A stretch of DNA of 64,000 bases from Thioalkalivibrio nitratireducens DSM 14787. GTDB taxonomy: Bacteria; Pseudomonadota; Gammaproteobacteria; Ectothiorhodospirales; Ectothiorhodospiraceae. This document shows, piece by piece, positions 1-7,976 of this stretch (positions are counted from its first letter, which is position 1; the number at the start of each line of letters is the position of its first letter). The position numbers and the translations under genes were made by a program. The notes beneath the pieces were generated by a model. That model saw nothing but the letters and a program-made list of their open reading frames with translations, was not told where the DNA came from and ran no database searches. Location of the stretch: contig NC_019902.2 in assembly GCF_000321415.2 (NCBI RefSeq), positions 868,001 through 932,000 of the forward strand. Reading direction: 5' to 3'.

Positions 1-143
1 GTGTTGAAAGCGGCATGGCCCTCGCTGAACAGCGGCAGCGAGGTATAGACACCCAGACCGATGGCGATCAGCGCAATCAGGAGGGTCAGGATCGGCATCC
101 CGCCACCCCGGGGAGCGTCCTGCAGTACGGCTTCGTTACTCAT
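1..143 (-). CDS. arxC: NrfD/PsrC-type membrane anchor subunit, 5' end only (arxC-like)
   Basis: Only the first 47 codons are present; the gene runs off the left edge. The start ATG lies 12 bases after the stop of the upstream FeS-subunit gene, with GAGG-like bases just before it. The visible peptide has a short polar N-terminus and one hydrophobic segment (about residues 16-36, TLLIALIAIGLGVYTSL). The position (third gene after a molybdopterin subunit and a four-cluster ferredoxin) is where a quinone-linked NrfD/PsrC-like anchor is expected, and in known arx operons this is arxC. The identification rests on gene order more than on the 47 residues. Confidence 0.55.
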   Translation of the reverse strand, partial: MSNEAVLQDAPRGGGMPILTLLIALIAIGLGVYTSLPLFSEGHAAFN

Positions 144-155
144 TTCTCATCTCCC

Positions 156-908
156 TCAGCTCTTGGTCTTGGGGGTGAAGGCCGGGATGCCGGCGCCGGC
201 GCCCAGGTAATAGACCTGCGGGCGGTTGCCGGTGTGATCGAGCAGGCGTACCCCGTGCTTGTCGCCGATCAGCCGGTTCACCTGGCTGGACGGGTTGTCC
301 AGGTCGCCGAAGAAGCGCGCCTTCGGCGGGCAGGTGCGCACGCAGGCCGGCACGTACTCCTTCAGCATCGGATCGTCCTCGTCCAGATCAGGAGTGCCTG
401 GAGGCGCCTTGCTGACCCGGTGGTAGCAGAAGGTGCATTTGGATACCACGCCGTGAGGCTGAACCCCGATGCCGCGGCGCCAGTCCTCCTCCGGGTTCTG
501 GTACGGCGGGCTCCAGAGCTGGCCACCCTCGCCGGGGAAGATCGCGCGCAGGTCGGGCTCGAGCAGCGGTTTCTCGTCGGCATAGAAACGGACGCCGTAC
601 GGGCACGCGATCATGCAGTACTTGCAGCCGATGCACTTGTTCCAGTCCACGAACACGATGCCGCCGGCGTCCATGTCCTTGTAGGTCGCCCGGGTCGGGC
701 ACACGTGCACGCAGGACGGGTTCTCGCACTGCATGCAGGGGCGCGGCAGCCACTTCATCTGGCCGCTCGGGTACTGCCCCTCGTGGTAATACAGAACGTC
801 CTGCCAGTTCTCGCCCGGCAGGGTGTTGTTCTCCATCGAACATGCGGTGGTACAGGCCTGGCAGCCCGTGCACTTGTCCAGGTCGATGACCATTCCCCAC
901 TTCGCCAT
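156..908 (-). CDS. arxB: Four-cluster ferredoxin subunit of the Arx molybdoenzyme complex
   Basis: A 250-residue electron-transfer subunit of the DmsB/PsrB/ArrB type that would carry electrons between the molybdenum subunit and the membrane anchor. It begins with a ferredoxin motif (C13, C16, C19, C23: CTGCQACTTAC) and has further groups CMQCENPSCVHVC, CIGCKYCMIAC and, in the C-terminal half, CTFCYHRV and ACVRTCPPKAR, which together can bind four FeS clusters. It has no Tat signal of its own, as usual for subunits exported together with a Tat-tagged partner. It sits 28 bases after the arxA-like gene and 12 bases before the NrfD-like gene, in one leftward operon. The family is certain; the arx assignment comes from the partners and the regulators. 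Confidence 0.8.
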   Translation of the reverse strand: MAKWGMVIDLDKCTGCQACTTACSMENNTLPGENWQDVLYYHEGQYPSGQMKWLPRPCMQCENPSCVHVCPTRATYKDMDAGGIVFVDWNKCIGCKYCMIACPYGVRFYADEKPLLEPDLRAIFPGEGGQLWSPPYQNPEEDWRRGIGVQPHGVVSKCTFCYHRVSKAPPGTPDLDEDDPMLKEYVPACVRTCPPKARFFGDLDNPSSQVNRLIGDKHGVRLLDHTGNRPQVYYLGAGAGIPAFTPKTKS

Positions 909-936
909 GATTCAGCTCCTCTCGATTCGTGCAGGG

Positions 937-3414
937 TCAGGCCCGTTCCACCGTGACCATGCCGGCGTAGTAGCTGGCAAGGCCGGAGATCGGGTCGGAG
1001 ACGTTCTCGGTGATTTCGCCGGAGTGGCCGGGCAGGCGCCCGCGGGCCCAGCGGCCCTGCGCCCAGTGGCCGTGTTCCATCGGCATCACCAGCGTGTCGG
1101 GCCGGTTCGAGGCCACGTAACGGCAGTACGCCTCGACGAATCCGAGGTTGGAGCGGATACGCACCCTGTCGCCGTTGCGGATGCCGCGGGCGCGGGCGGT
1201 CTCGGGGTGGATTTCCAGGTAGACGGTCGTCCGGCCGCCGGCGACCGGCTGCATCAGCGCGATCGCGTGCGGGATGTTGCCGCTGCGGCCCTCGGCATGC
1301 ATCGGCGTCTTCGGGGTGACGAAGTACAGATCGCCCTCGCCGGAGGAAGTGGGTTCCACCCACTGGGGCAGCCCGACGCGGCGCGCCGGAACGCCCAGCT
1401 CACGCTGGATGTAATCGGCATGGGCCTCCAGGAAGCCTGACTTGAATTCGAACTTTCCGGAAGGAGTCTTGATCAGCTTTTCCTTGACCTCCTCCGGCGT
1501 CATCTGCCGGTTGTAGCCTTCTCCGTCCCATTCGTAGAACTCGCCGCGGAACTGGCGCCAGTGGTAGGGCTTCTTGTACCAGACCCCCTTTGCCTTCCAG
1601 CTCTCGAAGTCCCGTACACCATTGTCGCCCGGGTCGTTCTCGAAGCCCTTCGCGCGGTGGCGGAGCACATTTTCCACGTTGTCGAGCGCCTTGTAGAAAT
1701 CGCCGGTCGGCCCCTTGATCCGCTTGCCGATCTCGATCAGCGTGTCGCCGAAATGCTTGGTGTCGTAGATCGGGTCGACGGCTGGGACGCGCAGCGCGGC
1801 CATCGGCCAGCCCTCGAACGGGTAGGTGGGTGAATCCTGCAGCCGTTCCAGGTAGGTGGGTTCCGGCACGATGATGTCCGCGTACATCGCCGTCTCGCCG
1901 GGAAACGGGGAGGTGTCGATGATGAACACGTCCTTCAGGGCCTCCTCCCATACCTTCGGGTCCGGCGCCGTCCAGATCGGGTTGGTGTAGAAGAACATCG
2001 CCGTGTCGAGCTTGTAGGGATCGCCCTTCAGGTGGTGTTCTGCGGTTTCCTGGATCATCGTGCCGGCCATTGGCCATTCCGCGGTGCCGGCCTTGTCGAT
2101 GCGCGGATACTTGCCGCGGATCTCCTTCGCATAGTCGTCCATGAAGTCGTCGGAATTCACCGGCAGCGGGCCGTAGGAGGGGCCCATCTGGTAATACATG
2201 CCGCCCTCGGCAAACAGACAGCCCGAAAGGGCGTTCAGCGCGTGGATCGCCATGCCGTTGTAGGTGCCGTTGGTATGCGAGGTCGGCCCCCGTTCCATGA
2301 TCGCCATTGCCGGGCGCGTGGTCCCGAACTCGCGTGCGACCGTCACGATGGTGCGTGCCGGGACGGTGGTAATGCTCTCGGCCCACTCGGGCGTGCGGTC
2401 CTTCAGTTCGTCGTTCCACCACTCCTCGATACCGCGGACCCAGCGCTCCTCGAAGCTGCCCCGGGGAATCGGCCTTCCTGCCCGGAACGCATTGCGCCCG
2501 TCGCGGAAGTCGCCAACGAACTCCTGGTCCCAAAGCCCTTCAGTCAGCATCACGTGGGCGATCGCCAGCGCCATGGCGCCATCGGTCGCGGGCTTGATGT
2601 ATACCGCCCGGTCAGAGGCGGCCATCGTCGGGTTCATCCGCACATCGACGGTCGTGACGCGCGTCTGCGGGCTTTTGGTCCGCATGTGGCCCCAGACCTG
2701 CATCAGGTAGTTGTACGGGCGGAAGGCCTCGAGGAAGGCGGCACCGAAGTTGAGGATGTAGTTGGTGTTCCGGTAGTCGTAGGAGTTATACGAGTTGTTC
2801 CCGTCGGTCGCCTGCTTGGCACGCTTGGAGCCCTCGGCGCATATGGAGGCATGGCCGATCGCGGAGTTCGGCGTGCCATAGAGCTTCCCGAAATCTCCAT
2901 AGAGGCCCGCGTCCGAGGCGCCCCAGCCGCGGCCGTAGAAATGCGCGAAGCGGAAGGACTCGCCGCGGTCGCGCAGGTCGTTCAACCGCGCCGCGATGGT
3001 GTCCAGCGCCTCGTCCCAGGAAATCGGCACGAAACCGGGATCCTCGTCCCGGCCCTTGCGCGGGTTGGTGCGCTTCATCGGCCCCTTGAACCGGTCCGGG
3101 TCATAGAGGAAATAGGTGCCCAGGTGTCCCTTTGGGCAGAGCTTGCCGTTGGCGATCGGGTTGCCGAGGTCGCCGTAGATCGCGTGCACCCGCCCGGCGG
3201 TCGTGTAGACGTCGATGCCGCAACGCGCCGGGCACTGGCCGCAGATGTTCTTGGTGACTCGGGTCTCGCCGCGCACGGGCTGGGCGTGGGCCTCCTTGAC
3301 CGGGGTCAGCCCAGGCAGGCCACCGATGCCGGCGACGGCCGCACCCGCCGCACCCGCCGCGGCACTGGTCTTCAGGAAGCGCCGCCGGTTCATCAGGGTT
3401 TCGAATAGCTTCAT
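937..3414 (-). CDS. arxA: Arsenite oxidase (ArxA-type) molybdopterin catalytic subunit
   Basis: An 825-residue DMSO-reductase-family protein with a Tat signal (RRRFLKTSAAAG, residues 10-21), a 4Fe-4S site (C58, C61, C65, C93) and the molybdopterin domains. Residues 159-165 read FYGRGWG, which I recall as the signature separating ArxA from ArrA (RGRY). The likely molybdenum ligand is C192 in GHASICAEG, with H188 and K197 at the spacing seen in ArrA/ArxA. Known ArxA enzymes oxidise arsenite to arsenate in the periplasm, often coupled to nitrate reduction or photosynthesis. GGAG lies 8 bases before the ATG. The setting (FeS protein upstream, FeS subunit and NrfD downstream, divergent X-S-R regulators, arsB nearby) supports ArxA. 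A polysulfide/thiosulfate reductase (PsrA/PhsA) is the alternative. Confidence 0.78.
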   Translation of the reverse strand: MKLFETLMNRRRFLKTSAAAGAAGAAVAGIGGLPGLTPVKEAHAQPVRGETRVTKNICGQCPARCGIDVYTTAGRVHAIYGDLGNPIANGKLCPKGHLGTYFLYDPDRFKGPMKRTNPRKGRDEDPGFVPISWDEALDTIAARLNDLRDRGESFRFAHFYGRGWGASDAGLYGDFGKLYGTPNSAIGHASICAEGSKRAKQATDGNNSYNSYDYRNTNYILNFGAAFLEAFRPYNYLMQVWGHMRTKSPQTRVTTVDVRMNPTMAASDRAVYIKPATDGAMALAIAHVMLTEGLWDQEFVGDFRDGRNAFRAGRPIPRGSFEERWVRGIEEWWNDELKDRTPEWAESITTVPARTIVTVAREFGTTRPAMAIMERGPTSHTNGTYNGMAIHALNALSGCLFAEGGMYYQMGPSYGPLPVNSDDFMDDYAKEIRGKYPRIDKAGTAEWPMAGTMIQETAEHHLKGDPYKLDTAMFFYTNPIWTAPDPKVWEEALKDVFIIDTSPFPGETAMYADIIVPEPTYLERLQDSPTYPFEGWPMAALRVPAVDPIYDTKHFGDTLIEIGKRIKGPTGDFYKALDNVENVLRHRAKGFENDPGDNGVRDFESWKAKGVWYKKPYHWRQFRGEFYEWDGEGYNRQMTPEEVKEKLIKTPSGKFEFKSGFLEAHADYIQRELGVPARRVGLPQWVEPTSSGEGDLYFVTPKTPMHAEGRSGNIPHAIALMQPVAGGRTTVYLEIHPETARARGIRNGDRVRIRSNLGFVEAYCRYVASNRPDTLVMPMEHGHWAQGRWARGRLPGHSGEITENVSDPISGLASYYAGMVTVERA

Positions 3415-3427
3415 CGCGGTTCTCTCC

Positions 3428-3487
3428 TCAACAGCCGATGGTTGTGTGGCCGGAAAGCCGTGTCGTTGTGGTGCTATCGTTTTTCAT
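3428..3487 (-). CDS. Possible 19-residue leader peptide ahead of arxA
   Basis: A short reading frame (MKNDSTTTTRLSGHTTIGC) ends 13 bases before the arxA start. It has a good ribosome site (AAGGGAAA, about 7 bases before ATG), and its stop overlaps the GGAG site that serves arxA, so translation of the two could be coupled. It lies in the gap between the arxB2-like gene and arxA. Nothing known matches it; it may be a chance frame in a 5' leader. Confidence 0.25.
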   Translation of the reverse strand: MKNDSTTTTRLSGHTTIGC

Positions 3488-3546
3488 TGATTTCCCTTGA
3501 GTGTCTTGGCGGTGCATTGCGTGGGTCCGCTTGCCCCCGGTTCGGC

Positions 3547-4743
3547 TCAGCCGTTGCGGCTGGCAAACAGGTCCGAGAAGACCGATTGCATCAGCTGCCG
3601 TGACTTCCGGCATGTGGGGCAGCTTGGCAGTGCCCCGTCGTCCTCGTCCCTCCCGTGCTGGACGAAATCGGCGCCGCACTCGGAGCAGGTCCGGGTCCCG
3701 TGTGTGATCAGGGTCCGCGGTCCGGTGGCGAAGTCGTGCGCCGTTGGCTGCCAGGCGATGGCGCCTTCCGGGCAGGCCTGGGTGCAGGCGGCACATTCGA
3801 TGCAGCGGTCCGGTTCGAAGTGGACAGACTTCCGGGAAGTGGATTCCTGAATCTCCAACGCGCCGGTGGGGCACAGGCGCACGCAGAGGCTGTGGTCCCG
3901 GCAGGTTCCCGCGATGGCCAGCGATGGACGCAGACCGGCGGGGAGGGGTCGGGTTCGCGTTTCGTCCAGTGCCCTGAGCCGGGCGATCAGGGCCAGACGT
4001 TTGCGTGGGGTGACCCGGGCGCGCCCATCCGGTGGCGGTGCATTGCCGATGCTGGCCGGAGGTATCGGTTCGTTCCCGGCATACCGGACGCGCACGCCCT
4101 CCGAAGCCAGGGCTTTCCAGAAGCCGCGCCGGCTTACGCCACTGCGGTGGAGGTCGCTTGCAGGTCCCGGGGACCGGGGTGCTGCCTGCAAGATACGGGC
4201 TTCGACTGCGATGCGGGGTTCGGGCGACGCCGATACCTCCGCGAGCAGGGCATTGGCCGTCTCCAGCGCGTCGGTTACCGGGGGGCAGGGATCGTCGCCG
4301 GCGGGGCATCCTACGCAGAGCCCGCGGTCCAGCAGTCGGACACCCGCTGGACTGCGTGCAACCAGTTGCAGCAGGGCATCCGTGCCCAGCCCGCCGAGGC
4401 AGGGTACGCGCAGGCCGCGTTCCGGTGTGCTCGCGGCGGGTACGCGGGTACAGTCGACGTACAGCGGTTCACCCGGTCGCGGCGTGGCCGGGTCCCGGTC
4501 GAAGCCGGTGATCGTGAGCGCATCGGTCGGACAGCGGGCTGCACAGCGGCCGCAGCCGACGCAGCCGTCGGCGAGTGCCCAGGTATCGGCAGCCAGAGAT
4601 AGCGCCCCCAGGAGGCACTGGTCCGCGCAGGCGTTGCAGCCGGCATGCGGAAAGCGCAGCGCCAGGCACTCCCGGGCATTCAGCCAGAGCGTGCGTTCCG
4701 GATGCAGCCGCGTGTACTGGGCTTGTCGAAGGGGGTCGGTCAT
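3547..4743 (-). CDS. arxB2: Multi-cluster ferredoxin protein at the head of the arx operon (arxB2-like)
   Basis: A 398-residue cytoplasmic FeS protein without signal peptide. It has Cys-rich ferredoxin motifs near the N-terminus (CNACADQC, CVGCGRCAARC), a pair in the second half (CRDHSLCVRLC, CIECAACTQAC) and a C-terminal rubredoxin/zinc-ribbon-like CSECGAD...CPTCRK. Arx operons begin with an extra ferredoxin-like gene (arxB', arxB2), which fits its place. The start at 4743 is preferred over the in-frame ATG at 4800 because the candidate sigma-54 promoter would start transcription near 4785. The gap of about 130 bases to arxA holds the possible leader peptide. The role, probably in maturation or electron transfer, is not known. 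Confidence 0.7.
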   Translation of the reverse strand: MTDPLRQAQYTRLHPERTLWLNARECLALRFPHAGCNACADQCLLGALSLAADTWALADGCVGCGRCAARCPTDALTITGFDRDPATPRPGEPLYVDCTRVPAASTPERGLRVPCLGGLGTDALLQLVARSPAGVRLLDRGLCVGCPAGDDPCPPVTDALETANALLAEVSASPEPRIAVEARILQAAPRSPGPASDLHRSGVSRRGFWKALASEGVRVRYAGNEPIPPASIGNAPPPDGRARVTPRKRLALIARLRALDETRTRPLPAGLRPSLAIAGTCRDHSLCVRLCPTGALEIQESTSRKSVHFEPDRCIECAACTQACPEGAIAWQPTAHDFATGPRTLITHGTRTCSECGADFVQHGRDEDDGALPSCPTCRKSRQLMQSVFSDLFASRNG

Positions 4744-4795
4744 TGGTGATCGATTCGGCTCGGGCCCCTGCGGGCTTGGGTTCGACGAAGTCAGC

Positions 4796-4811
4796 AGCAA
4801 ATGCCATGCCC
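4796..4811 (-). promoter_or_regulatory. Candidate sigma-54 (-24/-12) promoter for the arx operon
   Basis: On the minus strand the bases read GGGCATGGCATTTGCT. The invariant GG and GC are 12 bases apart, as sigma-54 requires; the -12 box TTGCT is a full match and the -24 box (consensus TGGCAC) has two mismatches. Transcription would begin near 4785, leaving a leader of about 42 bases before the start at 4743. The divergent operon encodes a sigma-54 activator with GAFTGA. Confidence 0.55.
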
Positions 4812-4899
4812 AGCATCGGTCGGATGCGTAAAACTGTCGGATTTGCAGAGGATTTTTGTAGGCTCGGGGCAGGATTTGTGGGCCGGCCCGGCACCTGCG

Positions 4900-4915
4900 G
4901 TTACCGATGGGTAAC
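4900..4915. promoter_or_regulatory. Inverted repeat, site 1 of a pair (possible ArxR enhancer site)
   Basis: GTTAC, six bases, GTAAC. It lies about 110 bases upstream of the sigma-54-like promoter and has the same architecture as the second site 45 bp away. That distance is typical of upstream activator sites for NtrC-type regulators. Confidence 0.55.
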
Positions 4916-4944
4916 GAGGCCGGGCTTGCGCTTCGAGGTCAATC

Positions 4945-4960
4945 GTTACCGCGTAGTAAC
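4945..4960. promoter_or_regulatory. Inverted repeat, site 2 of a pair (possible ArxR enhancer site)
   Basis: GTTAC, six bases, GTAAC, 45 bp from the first copy centre to centre. I recall a similar GTTnC-N6-GnAAC layout for AioR sites before arsenite oxidase genes; this is from memory and not checked. Confidence 0.55.
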
Positions 4961-5103
4961 GGTGCTGGACGACCGACCGCGGGGTTGCGCCAGGCGCCGG
5001 CTGTGGGTTCGTGTGCACGCGCGCTTCGAACCGGGGGTGACTCGGCCGTGTCCATCGTGCATGCGCTACCATGAATGGAGGTGTGCGTTTGCGGGGTGCT
5101 TCG

Positions 5104-5688
5104 ATGGGCGTGCAACAGGCGGTTTGGATGGATGCCGAGGCCTATCTGGCCTGGGAGGGTGAGCAGCAGGAGAAGCACGAGTACTTCCGCGGCGAGGTCT
5201 TCGCGATGGTCGGGGCCTCGGACGGGCATGTGACGATTACGCTCAACGTGGCGTCGGCCTTGCGCGAACACCTGCGCGGCGGGCCGTGCCGCAGCTTCAT
5301 TTCCGACATGAAGCTGCGCGTGGAGGCGGCCGACGCCTTCTTCTACCCGGACGTAATGGTGACCTGCGATGAGGCCGACCGCGCCCGGGGCCTCTACAAG
5401 GCTGCTCCAGTGCTGGTGGTGGAAGTACTCTCCCCCGGTACCGAGGCCTTCGACCGGGGGGCGAAGTTCGCCGCGTACCGGCTGCTGCCGAGCTTGCGGG
5501 AATACCTGCTGATCGACCCCATCACGGGGGCGCTGGACCTCTACCGGCGCGATCCCGAGAACCATTGGGTGCTGCACCCGCACAGTCCGCACGAGCGGGT
5601 CGAATTGCAGAGCGTTGCCCTGAGCCTGACCGGTGCGCGGATTTTCGAAGACGCCCCGCCGGGCCCTTCCAGCGATGAATCGGCGTGA
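5104..5688 (+). CDS. Uma2-family (DUF820) putative endonuclease
   Basis: A 194-residue protein of the Uma2 family, a PD-(D/E)xK-fold nuclease-like group common in cyanobacteria and some sulfur bacteria and of unknown role. Visible features are the N-terminal EAYLAWEGEQQEKHEYFRGE block, the middle FYPDVMVTCDE and the VVEVLSPGTEAFDRGAKFAAY block, which carry the D, E and K expected in the fold. An in-frame ATG at 5071 would add 11 residues; 5104 fits the family start better. Its end overlaps the arxX start by 14 bases, so it is the first gene of the sensor operon. Known arx loci that I recall have no such gene there, so it may be a later arrival. Confidence 0.8.
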   Translation: MGVQQAVWMDAEAYLAWEGEQQEKHEYFRGEVFAMVGASDGHVTITLNVASALREHLRGGPCRSFISDMKLRVEAADAFFYPDVMVTCDEADRARGLYKAAPVLVVEVLSPGTEAFDRGAKFAAYRLLPSLREYLLIDPITGALDLYRRDPENHWVLHPHSPHERVELQSVALSLTGARIFEDAPPGPSSDESA

Positions 5689-6523
5689 TGTCCTCGCAGC
5701 GGGCCTGTTGCTGCCGGCGATTCTGGGCGCGGATACAGGGCAGGAGCGGTCGACCTTCCGGATCGGGCTGACGCCGGTTTTTCTGGACGACCAGGTCGAG
5801 TTCCTGAAGCGCTGGCGTCAGTACCTGGAACGGCGGCTGGAAGCCCCGGTTCAGTTCGTGCAGCGGGCGAGTTACCGCGAGGTCACCGAACTCGTATTGC
5901 ACGGCGAACTGGACGTGGCGTGGCTGTGCGGCTATCCGTACGCGTTGAATGCCGATCGGCTGCGGCTCCTGGCCGTACCCCTGGTCGAGGGACGGCCGCT
6001 GTACCGGAGCTACATCCTCGTCTGGGACGAGGACCTCACGTCGCGGAGCCTGACCGATCTCGAAGGCCGGATCTTCGCGTTCTCGGATCCGCTGTCCAAC
6101 TCCGGCCACCTGTTCCCGCAGTACGTGCTATCGATGCTCGACCTGCGTCCCGAGGAATTCTTCCGCCGAACGTTCTTCACCTGGTCGCACCGACATGTGG
6201 TCGAGGCGGTGGCGGTGGGCCTGGCCCAGGCGGGTGCGGTCGATGGCTTCGTCTGGGAGATGCTGAACCGACTGCACCCGGAGATCACCAGGCGCACCCG
6301 CGTGATCGAACGGTCTCCCGAGTTCGCGTTTCCTCCACTGGTCACCAGCATCCACCTGGCACCGGATCGCTACGCATTGCTTGCGCGCGTGTTCCTGGGC
6401 ATGCACGCGGACGCTCAGGGCCGGGATCTGCTCACGGAACTTGGCCTCAGCGGTTTCGCGAAGGGGGATCGCAGCGACTACGACGAGATCCTGTTCATGG
6501 CCGAGGAACTCCAGCGTGCTTGA
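5675..6523 (+). CDS. arxX: Periplasmic oxyanion-sensing binding protein (PhnD-like, ArxX/AioX type)
   Basis: A 282-residue phosphonate/phosphate-binding-like protein (FRIGLTPVFLDDQVEFLKRW at the start of the mature part, later FAFSDPLSNSGHLFPQY). The N-terminus MNRRDVLAAGLLLPAILG is a Tat/Sec-like signal. AioX proteins bind arsenite through one cysteine and pass the signal to the kinase AioS; here the only cysteine is C85, in AWLCGYPY. The ATG overlaps the end of the Uma2 gene, and the stop overlaps the GTG of the kinase gene. No ABC transporter genes are nearby, so a sensing role is more likely than transport. The ligand, arsenite, is inferred. Confidence 0.75.
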   Translation: MNRRDVLAAGLLLPAILGADTGQERSTFRIGLTPVFLDDQVEFLKRWRQYLERRLEAPVQFVQRASYREVTELVLHGELDVAWLCGYPYALNADRLRLLAVPLVEGRPLYRSYILVWDEDLTSRSLTDLEGRIFAFSDPLSNSGHLFPQYVLSMLDLRPEEFFRRTFFTWSHRHVVEAVAVGLAQAGAVDGFVWEMLNRLHPEITRRTRVIERSPEFAFPPLVTSIHLAPDRYALLARVFLGMHADAQGRDLLTELGLSGFAKGDRSDYDEILFMAEELQRA

Positions 6524-7976
6524 CCTGATGCTGCGCAACCTGAGCCTGCGCTACCGCCTGCCGCTGCAGGCCTCGCTGCTGGTGCTCACCACCGCGCTCC
6601 TGCTGACCGGCGCGATCCTGCTGCGCGAATACCAGCAGGGCCGGCAGGATCTGTTCGAGACGGCCGAGAGCACCGCGCGCCTCCTCGCGGCCACCCTGGT
6701 CCAGCCGCTGCTGCACGACGACCTCTGGCGGGCGCACGCGCTGATCAACGCACCCTTCGATCCCGAGGATCCCTGGCCGCTGGCGGTGGAGTCGGTGCTG
6801 ATCCTGGACGCGGACCAGCGGGTCTATGTATCCACCGAGCCGCGGCGCTACCGGTTGGGGACCCCGGTGGGGGAGCTCGATCCGCCGTTCGCCTACCTGC
6901 GCAGCGGGGGCGGGATTCGGGACGACGAGGGCTTCCGCATCCTGACCCCCCGGGGGGCGGATCATTTCCTGTTCGAGCTGCCGGTCCATTTCGACGGCAT
7001 GATCCTGGGCAGCCTGGCTCTTGCGTACCCGCGTGCACTGCTGATCCCGCGATTCCTGAGCATTGTCACCCGTGCGGGATTGGTGCTGCTGGTGATGTTG
7101 CTGTTGCTGCTGCCGTTGACCTGGTGGTGGGGACGGCGGGTGGTGCAGCCGCTGGTGCACCTGTCGCACTGCATGAGCCAGATGCGCGAACGTCTCCCGC
7201 CGGACGAGGCCTGCGACCTGCCGAACTCCGGGGACGAGATCGGTGACCTCGGGCGGGAGTTCCGGCGGCTGCTGACGCAGTTGCGCCAGAAGCAGGCGCT
7301 GGAGGAGAGCATGCTGGCCAGCGAGCGCCTGGCCACCGTGGGGCGCATCACCGCCGGAATCGCGCACGAGATCAACAATCCGCTGGGCGGCATGCTCAAC
7401 GCGATCAGCACGCATCGCAGGCACGGCGATGTGGATCCGCTCACCGCAAGGACGCTGTCGCTGCTGGATCGGGGCCTGAACCAGATCCGGGATACGGTCG
7501 GCGCCCTGCTGGTCGAGGCCCGGGTGACCAGCCACGCGCTGGAACCGCAGGATCTCGAGGATGTGCGTACACTGGTGAGTCCCGATGCCCAGCAGCGGAA
7601 GGTGGAGATCGAATGGGACAACCGGATCGAGGGACGTCTCGACCTGCCGTCATCGCAGGTGCGCCAGATCCTGATGAACCTGTTGCTGAACGCGGTCCAG
7701 GCGAGCGATCCGGGTGCCACCGTACGCTGCAGCCTCCGACGTGAGGGGGACGGGTTGCAGATGAGCGTGGTCAATCGTGGCGACCCGATTCCCCGTGAGC
7801 AGATGGAGCGATTGTTCGAGCCTTTCGTGAGCGGTTCGCCCTCCGGTAGCGGCCTCGGGCTGTGGGTGACCTATCAGCTGGTGAGCCAGATGGACGGGCG
7901 GATCGAGGTGGAGAGCGGCGATGATCGCACCACGCGCTTCGACGTGTTCCTGCCGCCGGCGAGGGCGGCGGCATGA
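6516..7976 (+). CDS. arxS: Membrane sensor histidine kinase (ArxS type)
   Basis: A 486-residue kinase: transmembrane segment near residues 17-36, periplasmic sensor region of about 140 residues, second transmembrane segment near 184-206, HAMP-like linker, dimerisation domain with phospho-acceptor H284 in GIAHEINNPLGG, and an ATPase domain with the N-box (MNLLLNAVQAS) and a G-box (GSGLGLWVTYQL). The GTG at 6516 has GAGGAAC at good distance; an ATG at 6528 is the alternative. It overlaps both neighbours (arxX by 8 bases, arxR by 4), so the three are translated together. It probably senses ligand-bound ArxX and phosphorylates ArxR. Confidence 0.85.
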   Translation: MLDLMLRNLSLRYRLPLQASLLVLTTALLLTGAILLREYQQGRQDLFETAESTARLLAATLVQPLLHDDLWRAHALINAPFDPEDPWPLAVESVLILDADQRVYVSTEPRRYRLGTPVGELDPPFAYLRSGGGIRDDEGFRILTPRGADHFLFELPVHFDGMILGSLALAYPRALLIPRFLSIVTRAGLVLLVMLLLLLPLTWWWGRRVVQPLVHLSHCMSQMRERLPPDEACDLPNSGDEIGDLGREFRRLLTQLRQKQALEESMLASERLATVGRITAGIAHEINNPLGGMLNAISTHRRHGDVDPLTARTLSLLDRGLNQIRDTVGALLVEARVTSHALEPQDLEDVRTLVSPDAQQRKVEIEWDNRIEGRLDLPSSQVRQILMNLLLNAVQASDPGATVRCSLRREGDGLQMSVVNRGDPIPREQMERLFEPFVSGSPSGSGLGLWVTYQLVSQMDGRIEVESGDDRTTRFDVFLPPARAAA

